A model generated the notes under the pieces. That model was given only the letters and a program-made list of their open reading frames with translations. It had not been told where the DNA came from and did not search any database. Of a DNA stretch of 64,000 bases, positions 9,663-19,115 are shown piece after piece; the first letter of the stretch is position 1, and each line of letters begins with the position of its first letter. The translations under genes were made by a program, and so were the position numbers. This stretch comes from Prado023 sp963700475 (GTDB lineage Bacteria > Actinomycetota > Actinomycetes > S36-B12 > CAIYMF01): assembly GCA_963700475.1 (NCBI GenBank), contig CAVOXR010000014.1, positions 186,001-250,000 of the forward strand. The letters run 5' to 3'.

Positions 9663-12415
9663 GCCGCGGAACCTTCCGGGCCGCCATCGCCGGAGCGACC
9701 GCCCTCACCCTCGCGTTGGCTCCCACCGCGGCCATCGCCAACGACGACGCCCCGGACGAGCCCCTGGAGGTCCGCGGCTCGTCGAACTCCATCGGCCAGA
9801 GCGTGCAGATCCGCACCGATGCCGACGGCAACCCCAACAGCAGCACCACCGACTTCCGCTGGTCGGTGACCCAGATCGGCGCCCAGGGCGATCCCGGGGC
9901 GGACATCACCGTGGCGGTCCCTGAGGAAGGCCTGTTGCTGCACAACCTGCAGGAGTTCGGGATGATCCCGCAGGAGGACGGCAAGGGGCTGTTCGACATC
10001 AGCCTCAACGACACCGGGTTCGGCACCGCGCGCTCGGTGAGCCTCGTCCCACCCGAGGACTTCGAGCTGCCTGTTGAGCTCACCACCGAGTTCACCCTCG
10101 ACGGCGAGCCGATCCTCGCCCAGGACCTCGTGGGCAAGGACGGCGTCGTCACGGCCAGCTACACGGTCATCAACAAGACCCGCGAGACGCTGACGGTGCC
10201 CATCACGAGCGTGACCGGCGAGGAGATCGAGAAGGAGGTCGAGGCCGACGTCCCGATGGTCGTCGAGGCCGTCACCCTCCTGCCCGACCGGTTCTCGGCC
10301 CTGAACACGGGCGCCGGACTGGGTGGCGCAGACGGTCGCGGGAACACCCAGGTGAAGTGGATCGCCCTGCCGTTCGCGCCCTTGAGCAAGGACGGGACGT
10401 CGACCTTCGGCTGGGCCGCGAACGTCACGAACGCGGTCATCCCCTCGATGCTGGTCCAGGTCCTGCCGATCTACATCCCACCCGGCGAGGGTGGCGCGAA
10501 GGACCCCGCCAGCGAGGCGGCGCGCCAGGCCGCCTTCGAGGCTGTCCCTCCCCCGGACGTCAGCGGCGACGTGAACGCCATCAAGGGGGGCGTCGCCGAC
10601 GTCATCTCCGGGCTGGAGACGCTGACGGCCGACGACGGCAGCCCCGATCCCCTGACGACCGTCGAGGGGAATGTGAACGACTTCTTCACGGAGTTCGGCA
10701 CCAACATCGAGACGATCTCCACACTGGTGGATCCGAACAACCCCGACGGCGCCACTGCGCTTGTCGGGGAGTTGCAGGCGACCGTCGACGATGCCCTGGC
10801 CACAATCACGCAGATCGAGGAATCAGGGGTCATCGAGCAGATCGACCAAGCCGCGAACGCGCTCACCCCCGAGAACGCTGCGTTGCTCGTCGAGCTGAGC
10901 CCAACGATCACCAGGCTCGCCGACAACTCCGAGGCCATCACCAAGCTGGCCGACTCGGCGGAGGACATCCAGGCAATCGCCGACAACGCCGGGCTCATCG
11001 CCACCACGATCAAGACCGGCTGCGTCGATCCGCCGGGCGAGACCGCGCCCTTGCTGCCCCCCGAGGTCTGCGACCAGAAGGACAAGCTGATCGCCATCCT
11101 CGAGGCCCCCGAGCTGCAGACGGCCGCGAAGATCCTCAACAGCCCGGAGTTCCAGAAGGCCGCGGACATCATCGCGTCCCCCGAGTTCGCGAAGGCAGCG
11201 GAAGCGCTCGCGAAGGTGGCACCCATCCTGGTGCCCCTGTCCGAGAGCCTCCAGGTGCTCGATGAGCAGTTGCCCGGGGTCATCACGACGCTGAAGCCCG
11301 TGCTCACCGCGCTTCAGGGCGTTCTCGCCAAGCTGGAGACGTCCCTGACGGGCCTGTCGGAGCAGATGGCCATCATCGGGGAGGGGATCGCCAGCAAGAA
11401 CGTCGACCTGCCGACCCTCGACGCCGTGCTGGCTGAGATCACGGCGTCCATCCTCGCCTCCGAGGGTGGCCAACAGGTCACCAGCGGGCTCGACCAGGTC
11501 AGCGGCGGCATCGCGGGAGTGAAGACCGAGATCGGCAGCTACGTCGCGGAGCTGGCGGTTGCCCTGCAGGCCGCGAAGGCTGAGGTCGGCGCAGCCGTCG
11601 AGTCTGGCAAGGAAACCGCAGGTGCTGTCATCGACAAGGCCGACACCCTCAAGGCGGAGGTCGCCGGGCTGGTCACCATGGCGCACGAATGCCCGCTGCC
11701 GTACGGGTGTGACGTGACCGAGGCACCCGATGGCACCAAGCTGGCCGGCGCCTATGAGTTCCGGATGGACCCGGCCGACACCGAGGCCCCGAGCACCCTG
11801 CCCCGCGTCCTGCTGGGTCTGGTCCTGCTCCTGGTCGCCGGCTTCGTCGGTGCCAGGTTCGTCACCCAGCGCCGCCAGGCCGCGCCTGCCACCGCGGGTG
11901 GTGGCTCGGGACCGGATGGCCCGGATGCGGGTGCACCACTCGCCGGCGGGTACCCCGACGGGTCCGATGCTGGTGGATCCTCTGCGGGCCTCGCGGCAGC
12001 CGGTGCGGCGGGGGCCGGTGCCGCCGCTGTCGCACTGTCCGACGCTGACGAGGGCGACGCCACGGCCGCACTTCCGGTGGAGGCCCCGCAGGAGGTGCCC
12101 GGGGCGGCGGACTCCGCAGAGGGAGCGGTCGGTGATCTCGCCGACGAAGCCCAGGGGGCCGCCGGCGAGGCAGTCGACCAGGTCGATGAAGCGGCCGGCG
12201 ACGTGGCCGAGCAGGCCGAGGGTGCCGTGGCGGGCGGCGCAGCCGATGAGGCCGACGACGCCGTCGATTCGGCCGATGGTGCGGTGGCCGAGGCCACCGT
12301 CGGCGCGGGAGACCTGGCCCAGGAGGCGGGGGACACCGTCGAGGGCGCTGCGCAGGACGCGACCGGGATCGACCTCCCCGGTGGCGAGGACGGCGGGGAG
12401 AACAGGCCCGGGTAG
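9659..12415 (+). CDS. Large secreted, membrane-anchored coiled-coil protein of unknown function
   Basis: A 918-residue protein. It has a signal peptide (ATALTLALAPTAAIA, cleavage near 27), a beta-rich N-terminal region (about 30-270), a long helical region (about 290-660) rich in Leu, Ala, Ile and Glu in heptad-like spacing (for example LADNSEAITKLADSAEDI), two short Cys-containing loops (GCVDPPGE...EVCDQ and HECPLPYGCDV), one membrane helix near 715-735 (RVLLGLVLLLVAGFVGARFV) and a cytoplasmic tail of 180 residues made of Ala, Glu, Asp and Gly. The layout recalls YhgE/Pip-type surface proteins in having a long extracytoplasmic coiled coil, but the multi-pass C-terminus of that family is absent. 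Translation is coupled to the six-helix protein upstream. No function can be assigned. Confidence 0.8.
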   Translation: MSRGTFRAAIAGATALTLALAPTAAIANDDAPDEPLEVRGSSNSIGQSVQIRTDADGNPNSSTTDFRWSVTQIGAQGDPGADITVAVPEEGLLLHNLQEFGMIPQEDGKGLFDISLNDTGFGTARSVSLVPPEDFELPVELTTEFTLDGEPILAQDLVGKDGVVTASYTVINKTRETLTVPITSVTGEEIEKEVEADVPMVVEAVTLLPDRFSALNTGAGLGGADGRGNTQVKWIALPFAPLSKDGTSTFGWAANVTNAVIPSMLVQVLPIYIPPGEGGAKDPASEAARQAAFEAVPPPDVSGDVNAIKGGVADVISGLETLTADDGSPDPLTTVEGNVNDFFTEFGTNIETISTLVDPNNPDGATALVGELQATVDDALATITQIEESGVIEQIDQAANALTPENAALLVELSPTITRLADNSEAITKLADSAEDIQAIADNAGLIATTIKTGCVDPPGETAPLLPPEVCDQKDKLIAILEAPELQTAAKILNSPEFQKAADIIASPEFAKAAEALAKVAPILVPLSESLQVLDEQLPGVITTLKPVLTALQGVLAKLETSLTGLSEQMAIIGEGIASKNVDLPTLDAVLAEITASILASEGGQQVTSGLDQVSGGIAGVKTEIGSYVAELAVALQAAKAEVGAAVESGKETAGAVIDKADTLKAEVAGLVTMAHECPLPYGCDVTEAPDGTKLAGAYEFRMDPADTEAPSTLPRVLLGLVLLLVAGFVGARFVTQRRQAAPATAGGGSGPDGPDAGAPLAGGYPDGSDAGGSSAGLAAAGAAGAGAAAVALSDADEGDATAALPVEAPQEVPGAADSAEGAVGDLADEAQGAAGEAVDQVDEAAGDVAEQAEGAVAGGAADEADDAVDSADGAVAEATVGAGDLAQEAGDTVEGAAQDATGIDLPGGEDGGENRPG

Positions 12416-12433
12416 GGCCTGCCCGAACTGCAT

Positions 12434-12470
12434 GGCTCGGGGCCGTCGGGAGATCCGGCGGCCCCGGGCC
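12434..12470 (+). terminator. Terminator hairpin behind the envelope module
   Basis: GGCTCGGGGCCG pairs with CGGCCCCGGGCC (one G-U), extended inside by CGG/CCG around a five-base loop. There is no T-run, as is common in actinomycetes. Confidence 0.75.
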
Positions 12471-12527
12471 ATTCCATGGGCCGCCAAACCCGCCCGGATT
12501 GCCCACCCCTCGGGCGAATCGGCTATG

Positions 12528-12541
12528 TTACCGATCGGTAG
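12528..12541. promoter_or_regulatory. TetR-type operator in front of etfD
   Basis: TTACCGATCGGTAG, with a perfect 12-base palindromic core, overlaps a likely -10 (TATGTT, 12524-12529, with TTGCCC 19 bases upstream). The same TTAC-N6-GTAR pattern occurs twice before fadE5. Confidence 0.65.
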
Positions 12542-12559
12542 GGTCCCACGTGCGGGACC
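12542..12559 (+). promoter_or_regulatory. Hairpin in the etfD leader
   Basis: GGTCCC-N6-GGGACC, a perfect six-base stem directly after the operator and about 60 bases before the start codon. It would lie at the 5' end of the transcript; role unknown. Confidence 0.45.
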
Positions 12560-12619
12560 GCGTCGAACTGGGGCGAGAATTGGCCGGGCGGGGCACCCCC
12601 GGCCAGGAGGTTGGCGGAC

Positions 12620-14848
12620 ATGGATTCGATGGAGCTGATCCGGGCGACGGTCGGCCTGATCATCATTGTGGTGGCCGGGTTCCTGGCCCTCAAGCGCGCG
12701 TGGTTCCTGCAGGGGCTGGTCCGATCCGGGCAGCCGGCTCAGGGCCGCACCGACCAGGTCGGCGCCCGCGTCCAGGTCGAGGCCACCGAGGTCCTGGGGC
12801 AGAAGAAGCTGCTCAAGTGGTCGGTGCCCGGCGTCGCGCACGTGTTCGTGTTCTTCGGGTTCCTGATCCTGACCCTCACGGTCATCGAGGCGTTCGGTGA
12901 GCTGTTCTTCGCGGGCTTCGCGTTCCCGATCATCGGCACGTGGCCGATCGTGCGCTTCCTCGAGGACCTCTTCGCGGTCCTGGTCCTCGTCGGCATCCTG
13001 GTCTTCGCGGTCATCCGGTTCCGCAACAACCCGGCCAAGGAGGGCCGCTGGTCGCGGTTCTTCGGCTCGCACACCTCCGGCGCGTGGCTCGTGCTGTTCA
13101 TGATCTTCATGGTCGTGGCGACTCTGCTGTTCTACCGCGGCGCCAAGATCAACGCCGACGGCCCTGAGGGCATGGACGGGGCGTTCGCCTCGCACGGGGT
13201 GGCCGCCATCCTCGAGCCCCTGGGCGAGACCGCCAACGAGTGGCTGCTGACCCTCGGCCTCTGGGCCCACGTCGCGGTCATCCTGGGCTTCCTGCTGATC
13301 GTGCTGCACAGCAAGCACCTGCACATCTTCGCGGCCCCCATCAACGTGTACTTCTCGCGGCGCCCCGATGGCCTCGGGCCCCTGCTCGAGATGTACTCCG
13401 GCACCGAGAAGATCGACTTCGAGGACCCCGCCGACGACGCCATCTTCGGCCGTGGCCGCATCGAGGACTTCACCTGGAAGGGCCTGCTGGACATGGCGAC
13501 CTGCACCGAGTGCGGTCGCTGCCAGAGCCAGTGCCCGGCGTGGAACACCGAGAAGCCGCTGAGCCCGAAGCTCATGATCATGAACCTTCGCGACCACGCG
13601 TTCATCAAGGCGCCGTACATCAAGGCGACCCAGAAGAAGCTCGACGGCAAGAACGTGGAGTTCGGCGAGGTCGACGACGAGGTCCTGGCGACCATGTCGG
13701 AGAAGGTCCAGGCTGAGGTCGCCCGTCCGCTGATCGGCGAGCGCGACTTCGATGCGCACCGCGACACCGACGGCTACGACGCCTCCGGCCACCGCTCGCA
13801 CGAGGGCCCGGTCATCGACGTCGACGCCCTGTGGTCGTGCACCACCTGCGGCGCGTGCGTCAACCAGTGCCCCGTGGACATCGAGCACATCGACCACTTC
13901 ATCGACATGCGTCGCCACCAGGTGATGATCGCCACCGAGTTCCCCAACGAGCTCAACAGCCTGTTCAAGAACCTCGAGAACAAGGGCAACCCGTGGGGCA
14001 TGAACGCCTCGAAGCGCAACGACTGGATCAGCGAGGTCGACTTCGAGGTCCCCGTGTTCGGCATGGAGGGCGAGGACGAGATCCCCGCCGACGTCGAGTA
14101 CCTGTTCTGGGTCGGCTGCGCCGGTGCCTACGAGGACCGTGCGAAGCAGACCACCAAGGACGTCGCCGAGCTGCTCAACGTCGCGGGCGTGAAGTACATG
14201 GTGCTCGGCGAGGGCGAGACCTGCACCGGTGACCCCGCGCGTCGGGCGGGCAACGAGTTCCTGTTCCAGATGCAGGCGATGCAGAACGTCGAGGTGCTCA
14301 ACGAGGTCAAGGCCAAGCGCATCGTCGTGACGTGCCCGCACTGCATGAACACGATCGGTCGCGAGTACCCGCAGCTGGGCGGCAACTACGAGGTCGTCCA
14401 CCACAGCCAGCTGCTCGCCACGCTGCTGCGCGACGGCCGGCTCAAGCCGCTGACGCCCGTGGACGAGACCGTGACCTACCACGACCCGTGCTACCTGGGC
14501 CGGCACAACAAGGTCTACGTTCCTCCGCGCGAGCTCGTCGCCTCGGTTCCCGGCGTGAAGCTGGTGGAGATGGACCGTTCTGCCGACAAGTCGTTCTGCT
14601 GCGGCGCCGGTGGCGCCCAGATGTGGATGGAGGAGCGACTCGGCACGCGGGTCAACCAGAACCGCTCCGACGAGGCGATCGCAACGGGCGCCAACAAGAT
14701 CGCCGTCGCCTGCCCGTTCTGCTCGGTGATGCTCCACGACGGCGTGACCGTGCGGGCCCAGGAGGCCGGCGAGGACGCCCCCGTGGTCGAGGTGCTCGAC
14801 GTGGCCTCGCTGCTGCTCGGCTCGGTCAGGGCGCCGGTCAACGACTGA
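12620..14848 (+). CDS. etfD: EtfD, membrane iron-sulfur dehydrogenase for electron transfer flavoprotein
   Basis: A 742-residue membrane protein equivalent to Mycobacterium tuberculosis Rv0338c, known to reoxidise EtfBA and so link acyl-CoA dehydrogenases such as FadE5 to the respiratory chain. Order of parts: about five membrane helices in the first 235 residues (nitrate-reductase-gamma-like), two [4Fe-4S] motifs (CTECGRCQSQCP near 294 and CTTCGACVNQCP near 406) and two CCG cysteine-rich domains (GETCTGDPARR with CPHCMNTIG; YHDPCYLGRHN with CCGAGGAQMWMEE). The ATG at 12620 is chosen over the in-frame TTG at 12611 because GGAGGT stands eight bases before it. A TetR-type operator overlaps the likely promoter. 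It stands alone between two terminators. Confidence 0.93.
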   Translation: MDSMELIRATVGLIIIVVAGFLALKRAWFLQGLVRSGQPAQGRTDQVGARVQVEATEVLGQKKLLKWSVPGVAHVFVFFGFLILTLTVIEAFGELFFAGFAFPIIGTWPIVRFLEDLFAVLVLVGILVFAVIRFRNNPAKEGRWSRFFGSHTSGAWLVLFMIFMVVATLLFYRGAKINADGPEGMDGAFASHGVAAILEPLGETANEWLLTLGLWAHVAVILGFLLIVLHSKHLHIFAAPINVYFSRRPDGLGPLLEMYSGTEKIDFEDPADDAIFGRGRIEDFTWKGLLDMATCTECGRCQSQCPAWNTEKPLSPKLMIMNLRDHAFIKAPYIKATQKKLDGKNVEFGEVDDEVLATMSEKVQAEVARPLIGERDFDAHRDTDGYDASGHRSHEGPVIDVDALWSCTTCGACVNQCPVDIEHIDHFIDMRRHQVMIATEFPNELNSLFKNLENKGNPWGMNASKRNDWISEVDFEVPVFGMEGEDEIPADVEYLFWVGCAGAYEDRAKQTTKDVAELLNVAGVKYMVLGEGETCTGDPARRAGNEFLFQMQAMQNVEVLNEVKAKRIVVTCPHCMNTIGREYPQLGGNYEVVHHSQLLATLLRDGRLKPLTPVDETVTYHDPCYLGRHNKVYVPPRELVASVPGVKLVEMDRSADKSFCCGAGGAQMWMEERLGTRVNQNRSDEAIATGANKIAVACPFCSVMLHDGVTVRAQEAGEDAPVVEVLDVASLLLGSVRAPVND

Positions 14849-14860
14849 CGTTCCCGTCGA

Positions 14861-14894
14861 CGCAGGGGTCCGGCCATGGGGTCGGACCCCTGCG
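14861..14894 (+). terminator. Terminator of etfD
   Basis: A perfect 12-base stem (CGCAGGGGTCCG with CGGACCCCTGCG) and a ten-base loop, 12 bases after the etfD stop and also just downstream of the convergent MFS gene, so it may serve both. Confidence 0.85.
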
Positions 14895-14915
14895 TGGTTC
14901 AGGGCCGCCGCCGAT

Positions 14916-16187
14916 TCAGGTGCCCGACCCGCTGGGATCGGGGGACGGACCGGCACCGGCCATCGCAGGGCCCTCGTCATCCAGGCCGCGCAGCGACGGC
15001 AGGGCTGCGATCAGCAGGGAGAGCCCCACCAGCAGCACGCCGATGATGGCGTAGACCAACTGCACTCCCCATGCCTCGACGGCGATCCCGGCCAGCAACA
15101 GCCCCAGCGGAGGGGCGGCATAGAACAGGGCCGTCTGCACGCCGTACACGCGGCCCTGCACGTGGGCCGGCACACGGGTCTGCACCAGTGAGTTGAGCAA
15201 CGGGTTCATGGGTCCCCATCCCAGGCCCAGCAGGAATCCCGCCGCCACGAACACCGGCAGTGGCGGCAGGAAGGCCATGGGGATGATGGCCGCGGTGACG
15301 GCGAACATCACCAGCACGACGATCCGGTGCTTGGACATCCGAACTGACAGCCACCCGTACGAGAAGGACCCGATCATGCCGCCGGCGGCCAGGGCCGTGA
15401 GCGTCAGGCCGTAGCTACCCGGCTGGCCGATCTCCTCGAAGTGCACCGGCATCAGGATGGACTCCGTGGGCAGGTAGACCATCGCCAGCACGGCGATCGC
15501 CAGGGTCAGCACGCGAAGGGCCTTGTCGTGCCAGAGGATCCTGGCCCCGCGCACGATGGACGACCAGAACTTCTCCGCGTCGTCGCCCGCCTCGTGGCGG
15601 GACTCGCCGATGGCCTCGGTGACCCGGATCCCGCCGACCGCCACGATCGCCAGCACGAACGCGGCAGCGGTCACCCAGAACGTGGAGATCACCCCGATCG
15701 TGCTGATGCCCAGCGCAGCGAGGGCAGGCCCGATCACCCATCCGGCCGCGAACACGCCCTCGTGCACGCCGTTGATCCGGTCGATGTAGAAGCGCCCGGC
15801 CAGCGCCACGTCGGGGATGAGGGACTTGCGTGCGGTGTACCCAGCAGGGTCGAACGTCGCACCGAGGACGGCCAGCGCCAGGATCATGCCCAGCGTGAGG
15901 ACGCCGGCGCCCTCGGCCAGCGGGAAGAGGCTCACGGAGAACGCGGAGAACGCGTCGGAGGCCATCGAGACCCGGCGGCGGCCGAAGCGGTCCACCAACG
16001 CCCCCACGAAGGGCGAGACGAAGATGCCCGGGATCGCTGCCGCGGCCGCAACGAGCCCTGCGTCGGCGGCGGACCCGGTCTCCTGAAGGACCAGCCAGGG
16101 GACCAGCACGGCCACCGTCGAGTTGGCCACGCCGCCGAGCAGGTTGGCGACCTGCAGCAGGACAACTGGGGCACGACGGGCAGGCAC
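14916..16187 (-). CDS. MFS transporter, EntS/MFS_3-like exporter
   Basis: A 423-residue, 12-helix permease. Features seen: VDRFGRRRVSM in the loop after helix 2, the D-P-A-G-Y-T motif near helix 4 typical of the MFS_3 exporters (FDPAGYTARKSLIPD), and a long acidic C-terminal end. This branch mostly exports siderophores or drugs, but the substrate is not visible. The GTG start has only a weak AGGA upstream. It is convergent with etfD and stands apart from the polysaccharide genes that follow. Confidence 0.85.
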   Translation of the reverse strand: MPARRAPVVLLQVANLLGGVANSTVAVLVPWLVLQETGSAADAGLVAAAAAIPGIFVSPFVGALVDRFGRRRVSMASDAFSAFSVSLFPLAEGAGVLTLGMILALAVLGATFDPAGYTARKSLIPDVALAGRFYIDRINGVHEGVFAAGWVIGPALAALGISTIGVISTFWVTAAAFVLAIVAVGGIRVTEAIGESRHEAGDDAEKFWSSIVRGARILWHDKALRVLTLAIAVLAMVYLPTESILMPVHFEEIGQPGSYGLTLTALAAGGMIGSFSYGWLSVRMSKHRIVVLVMFAVTAAIIPMAFLPPLPVFVAAGFLLGLGWGPMNPLLNSLVQTRVPAHVQGRVYGVQTALFYAAPPLGLLLAGIAVEAWGVQLVYAIIGVLLVGLSLLIAALPSLRGLDDEGPAMAGAGPSPDPSGSGT

Positions 16188-16238
16188 GACGAAGTCCTAA
16201 GGTGGCGGCGGAACCGCCAGCGTACGCGCCCCCGACGA

Positions 16239-16316
16239 ATCGCGTCGGGTGTCAACGGATCGCGTTGGTCGAGACCGAACGCGATCCCCTGTCGGGCCCA
16301 GCAGACCCGACGGGAT
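16239..16316. repeat. Intergenic palindromic element, copy A
   Basis: Outer arms ATCGCGTCGGGT and ACCCGACGGGAT enclose an inner hairpin GGATCGCGT...ACGCGATCC. A related element lies at 27098-27176. It fills the MFS-glycosyltransferase spacer (16188-16352), which has no other visible feature. Confidence 0.5.
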
Positions 16317-16352
16317 CGAACCAGGGATCAGGAGCCGGAGGACCGTCGGGCG

Positions 16353-18002
16353 TCAGAGGGTGGGCTCGTCCCCGGCTTCGTCGGTTGCGTCCGTTGCGGG
16401 CGCGTCGCCCGTCGGGATCGGCCACCTCGCTGTCGGGCCCAGCCGGTAGAGCGTGAGGTTGCCCTCCGAGGAGGTGAACAGCTCCTCCCAACCCGGGCCG
16501 GGCAGGGGGCCGAACGCCTGATCGACCGGCTGCAACGCCCGCCGGCAGTGCCAGCACGTGCGGTCCTCGGCGCTGTAGATCACCACGTACTCCCCGGGCT
16601 GGGGGTACTCCGCAGCTGAGGACGGCGGGAAGCGCACCAGCCGGTTGAGCGAGCGGAAGCTGCCCGCCTCCCAGCGCGGGTCGCCGAACGGACTGGTCTG
16701 GTAGGCGGGGAGCACCCGCTGGGTGCCCCAGTCGGCCCAGACCTTGGCGTCCGCCAGCTCCCCACCCTGCGAGGCGAGGTGGGCACGCAGCTCGACCATG
16801 GCGTCGCCGCCGTTGGGCGCGAACCCCGGATACGACGTGGCGAAACGCACGGCCGGCACAACCACCCCAAGAGCCAGCAAGCCGCCCGCCACTGCCGCTC
16901 CCACCTTCAAGGCGCCCCGCGAGCTGCGGATGAGGATCGCCATCGTGCCCACCGCGGCCAGCATCAGCGGGACGATGAACGACAGCCAGTAGCGCGCCAC
17001 GTCCAGACGCACGGAGGGATGCCCTGGGTTGAGCGGTCCGCCCTGGAGCCAGAGGAGAGCCACCGTCAGCATCCCCCATGCCCAGATCCGACCCAAGTGG
17101 GCGCGGAACACCACCCCACCGACCGCACCGACGGCCAGGCAGGCCAGGAGTGCCGGACCGCCGGAGACCTCCAGGATCGAGCGGGGCAGGATCGTCATGT
17201 ACCACCACCGCGACTGCCCGACGTAGCCGGCGTCGGAGCTGACCTCCGACTCGGAGATGTCTGCCCCCAGGATGATCCGGAACTTGAGGAACGGGTCGTC
17301 GTAGACAACGGCGCACAGCAGAACATCGAGCACAAGCCAGGCGAGGGCCGGTGGGGCGACCCACGCCAGGGTCACCAGGGGCCGGCCGATGCGCCACAGC
17401 ACCCAGCCGATCACCGGCCACGCGAAGATCGCGGTCTCGCGGACCTCGAAGCTCCACCCGGTCACGAACCCGCAGGCCACGAGCAGGGCGGGGACCCGCC
17501 ACCCCCAGCTCCGGCCGGCCTCCCGGGCCTCGTCGGCGGCGTCCGCGGCAAGGGTCGCCAGGAGCAGGGCCAGGCCGATCAGGGTGGTGGCGGTGAGGTC
17601 GGTGTACCCACGGGTCAGGTTGACGAAGACCAGCGGCGTCCCGAGGGCGAAGGCCGCCGCCAACACCCCGGTGGAACGTGAGACGTAGCGCGTGCCCAGC
17701 AGGTAGAGGACGGCCGCCAGGACGCCCGTGCTCAGAACCGGCACGATGTAGTAGGTCGCCGTGGCGTCGCCCCAGATCCGGGCGAACGGGATGATCGGCA
17801 GCAGGAAGCCCCACCGCGACAGGCCCGAGGGTCGCCATGTGCCATCCGGGAAGGCCAGCGCACCCTGCACGTAGTGCCACGGATCGGTCGGGACGAGGGC
17901 AGAGCGGTAGATGAGGGCGATCCCCATTGCCACCACGGCCACCAGCGCAGCCCACCCGAGGTCCCGCAGGTGGATCGTCCGGCCCCACTCCAGCGATCTC
18001 AC
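16353..18002 (-). CDS. Polytopic membrane glycosyltransferase-like protein (ArnT/GT39 type)
   Basis: A 549-residue protein with about ten to eleven membrane helices over residues 15-400 and a soluble extracytoplasmic C-terminal part. The first loop after helix 1 carries PTDPWHYVQGALAF, in the place where the GT-C fold enzymes (ArnT, PMT, GT39) hold a catalytic Asp. This fits a polyprenyl-phosphate-sugar-using transferase acting outside the membrane; substrate unknown. The GTG start overlaps the stop of the GT2 gene upstream by four bases (GTGA), so the two form a leftward operon. Another long frame on this strand (to 16252) is a shadow without hydrophobic patterning. Confidence 0.75.
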   Translation of the reverse strand: MRSLEWGRTIHLRDLGWAALVAVVAMGIALIYRSALVPTDPWHYVQGALAFPDGTWRPSGLSRWGFLLPIIPFARIWGDATATYYIVPVLSTGVLAAVLYLLGTRYVSRSTGVLAAAFALGTPLVFVNLTRGYTDLTATTLIGLALLLATLAADAADEAREAGRSWGWRVPALLVACGFVTGWSFEVRETAIFAWPVIGWVLWRIGRPLVTLAWVAPPALAWLVLDVLLCAVVYDDPFLKFRIILGADISESEVSSDAGYVGQSRWWYMTILPRSILEVSGGPALLACLAVGAVGGVVFRAHLGRIWAWGMLTVALLWLQGGPLNPGHPSVRLDVARYWLSFIVPLMLAAVGTMAILIRSSRGALKVGAAVAGGLLALGVVVPAVRFATSYPGFAPNGGDAMVELRAHLASQGGELADAKVWADWGTQRVLPAYQTSPFGDPRWEAGSFRSLNRLVRFPPSSAAEYPQPGEYVVIYSAEDRTCWHCRRALQPVDQAFGPLPGPGWEELFTSSEGNLTLYRLGPTARWPIPTGDAPATDATDEAGDEPTL

Positions 18003-19003
18003 AACCGCTGCTCCGCCCAGGTCCAGTACCGCGCCAGTGCCCGACTCACGGGTGCCGGAACACCTGGTCCGAGCCCGGCCGGCGGGTCGAGCGGCCCGCG
18101 AAGCAGACGAGCGAGCTCGCGGTCAGGAACCGTGCGCCCCGCCTGGATCCCCCGTCGACGGTCCGCCAGCGACCTGCGATTGGTCACCAACCAGCGCCAG
18201 CCGTCCACCTTGTCCCGGGCCCAGCCGTCACGGACGGCCACCAGCAGGACGCCGCCCTCGACCACGAGGGCGGGTAGGGCCAGGAACCGGCGGGTCCGTC
18301 GCTCGGGCAGCAGCATCAGGTTCATGAGCCGGTTGCGCTCGAGCAGGTAGAACTTCGCCGAGTTCCGGGCGAAGTCGTAGTGATGCAGCACCACGGCCCG
18401 CGGCTCGTGGACCACCCGGTACCCCGCCTGCCACGCCCGAAGTGACAGGTACACGTCCTCGCAGTAGGCGACGTAGTCGGCGTCGAAACCGCCGAGAGCG
18501 TCCCACACCTCCCGCCGCACGGCGAAGGTCACGCCCGTGATGGAGGCCACCTCGGTGAGCTCAGCATGCTCGGCGGCGGGCTCCCCGAGGCTGCCCACCC
18601 AGGAGAACATCAGGTAGTGAACCGGATTGCCGGCTGTGTTGAGCACCCCGGGGTCCTCGGCCAGTCGGATGCTGGCCGAGGCCAGCCCGACGTCGGGCTC
18701 GGTGACGCGCTGGACGAGTGCGGCCACGGCACCCGGTTGCACGAAGGCATCGGAGTTGACGAAGACCAGCACGTCCCCGGTCGCGTGGCTCGCGGCGTAG
18801 TTGCAGCCGCCCGCATAGCCCAGGTTCCGCCCGGCAGAGAGCAGGCGAACTCCGGGCATCCCGCCCACTGCTGCCACCGGCCCGGGCGCCGCATCGTTGT
18901 CCACGACGACGATGTCGTCGACGCCGTCAGCGACCAGTGCCGCGATGCATCCCTCAAGCGTCGGTTCTGCGCCGTGGGCCAGGACGATCGCTGTGGCCCT
19001 CAC
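17999..19003 (-). CDS. GT2-family glycosyltransferase
   Basis: A 334-residue GT-A fold enzyme of the rhamnosyl/galactofuranosyl-transferase type. Visible: IVVVDNDA after the first strand, GRNLGYAGGCNYA (nucleotide-sugar binding), DVLVFVNSDAFVQPGA (DxD-like NSD metal site), ALGGFDADYVAYCEDVYLSLRAW (ED catalytic base motif). It would add a sugar to a lipid-linked or surface glycan on the cytoplasmic side. GTG start; overlaps the next gene by four bases. It points away from the divergent DUF4012 gene 112 bases off. Confidence 0.9.
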   Translation of the reverse strand: MRATAIVLAHGAEPTLEGCIAALVADGVDDIVVVDNDAAPGPVAAVGGMPGVRLLSAGRNLGYAGGCNYAASHATGDVLVFVNSDAFVQPGAVAALVQRVTEPDVGLASASIRLAEDPGVLNTAGNPVHYLMFSWVGSLGEPAAEHAELTEVASITGVTFAVRREVWDALGGFDADYVAYCEDVYLSLRAWQAGYRVVHEPRAVVLHHYDFARNSAKFYLLERNRLMNLMLLPERRTRRFLALPALVVEGGVLLVAVRDGWARDKVDGWRWLVTNRRSLADRRRGIQAGRTVPDRELARLLRGPLDPPAGLGPGVPAPVSRALARYWTWAEQRL

Positions 19004-19115
19004 GGACTCACCCTAACCGCCGGGCCCGCCGATCACGTCCGACCTGCCCGAACACCCCGCGGGTTACCATGGGCGCACCAGATCCAGGCGTTCCGAGTCG
19101 CAGCGGGGGTGGGCG

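Noticed and set aside
10823..14980. 1385-codon open frame opposite the envelope protein and etfD
   Set aside because: Spans two certain genes and their terminator on the other strand and is low-complexity in His, Leu and Asp; a GC-bias artefact.
16252..17988. Alternative 578-codon frame over the membrane glycosyltransferase
   Set aside because: Lacks membrane-helix pattern; the overlapping 549-codon frame has regular hydrophobic helices and a GTGA coupling.
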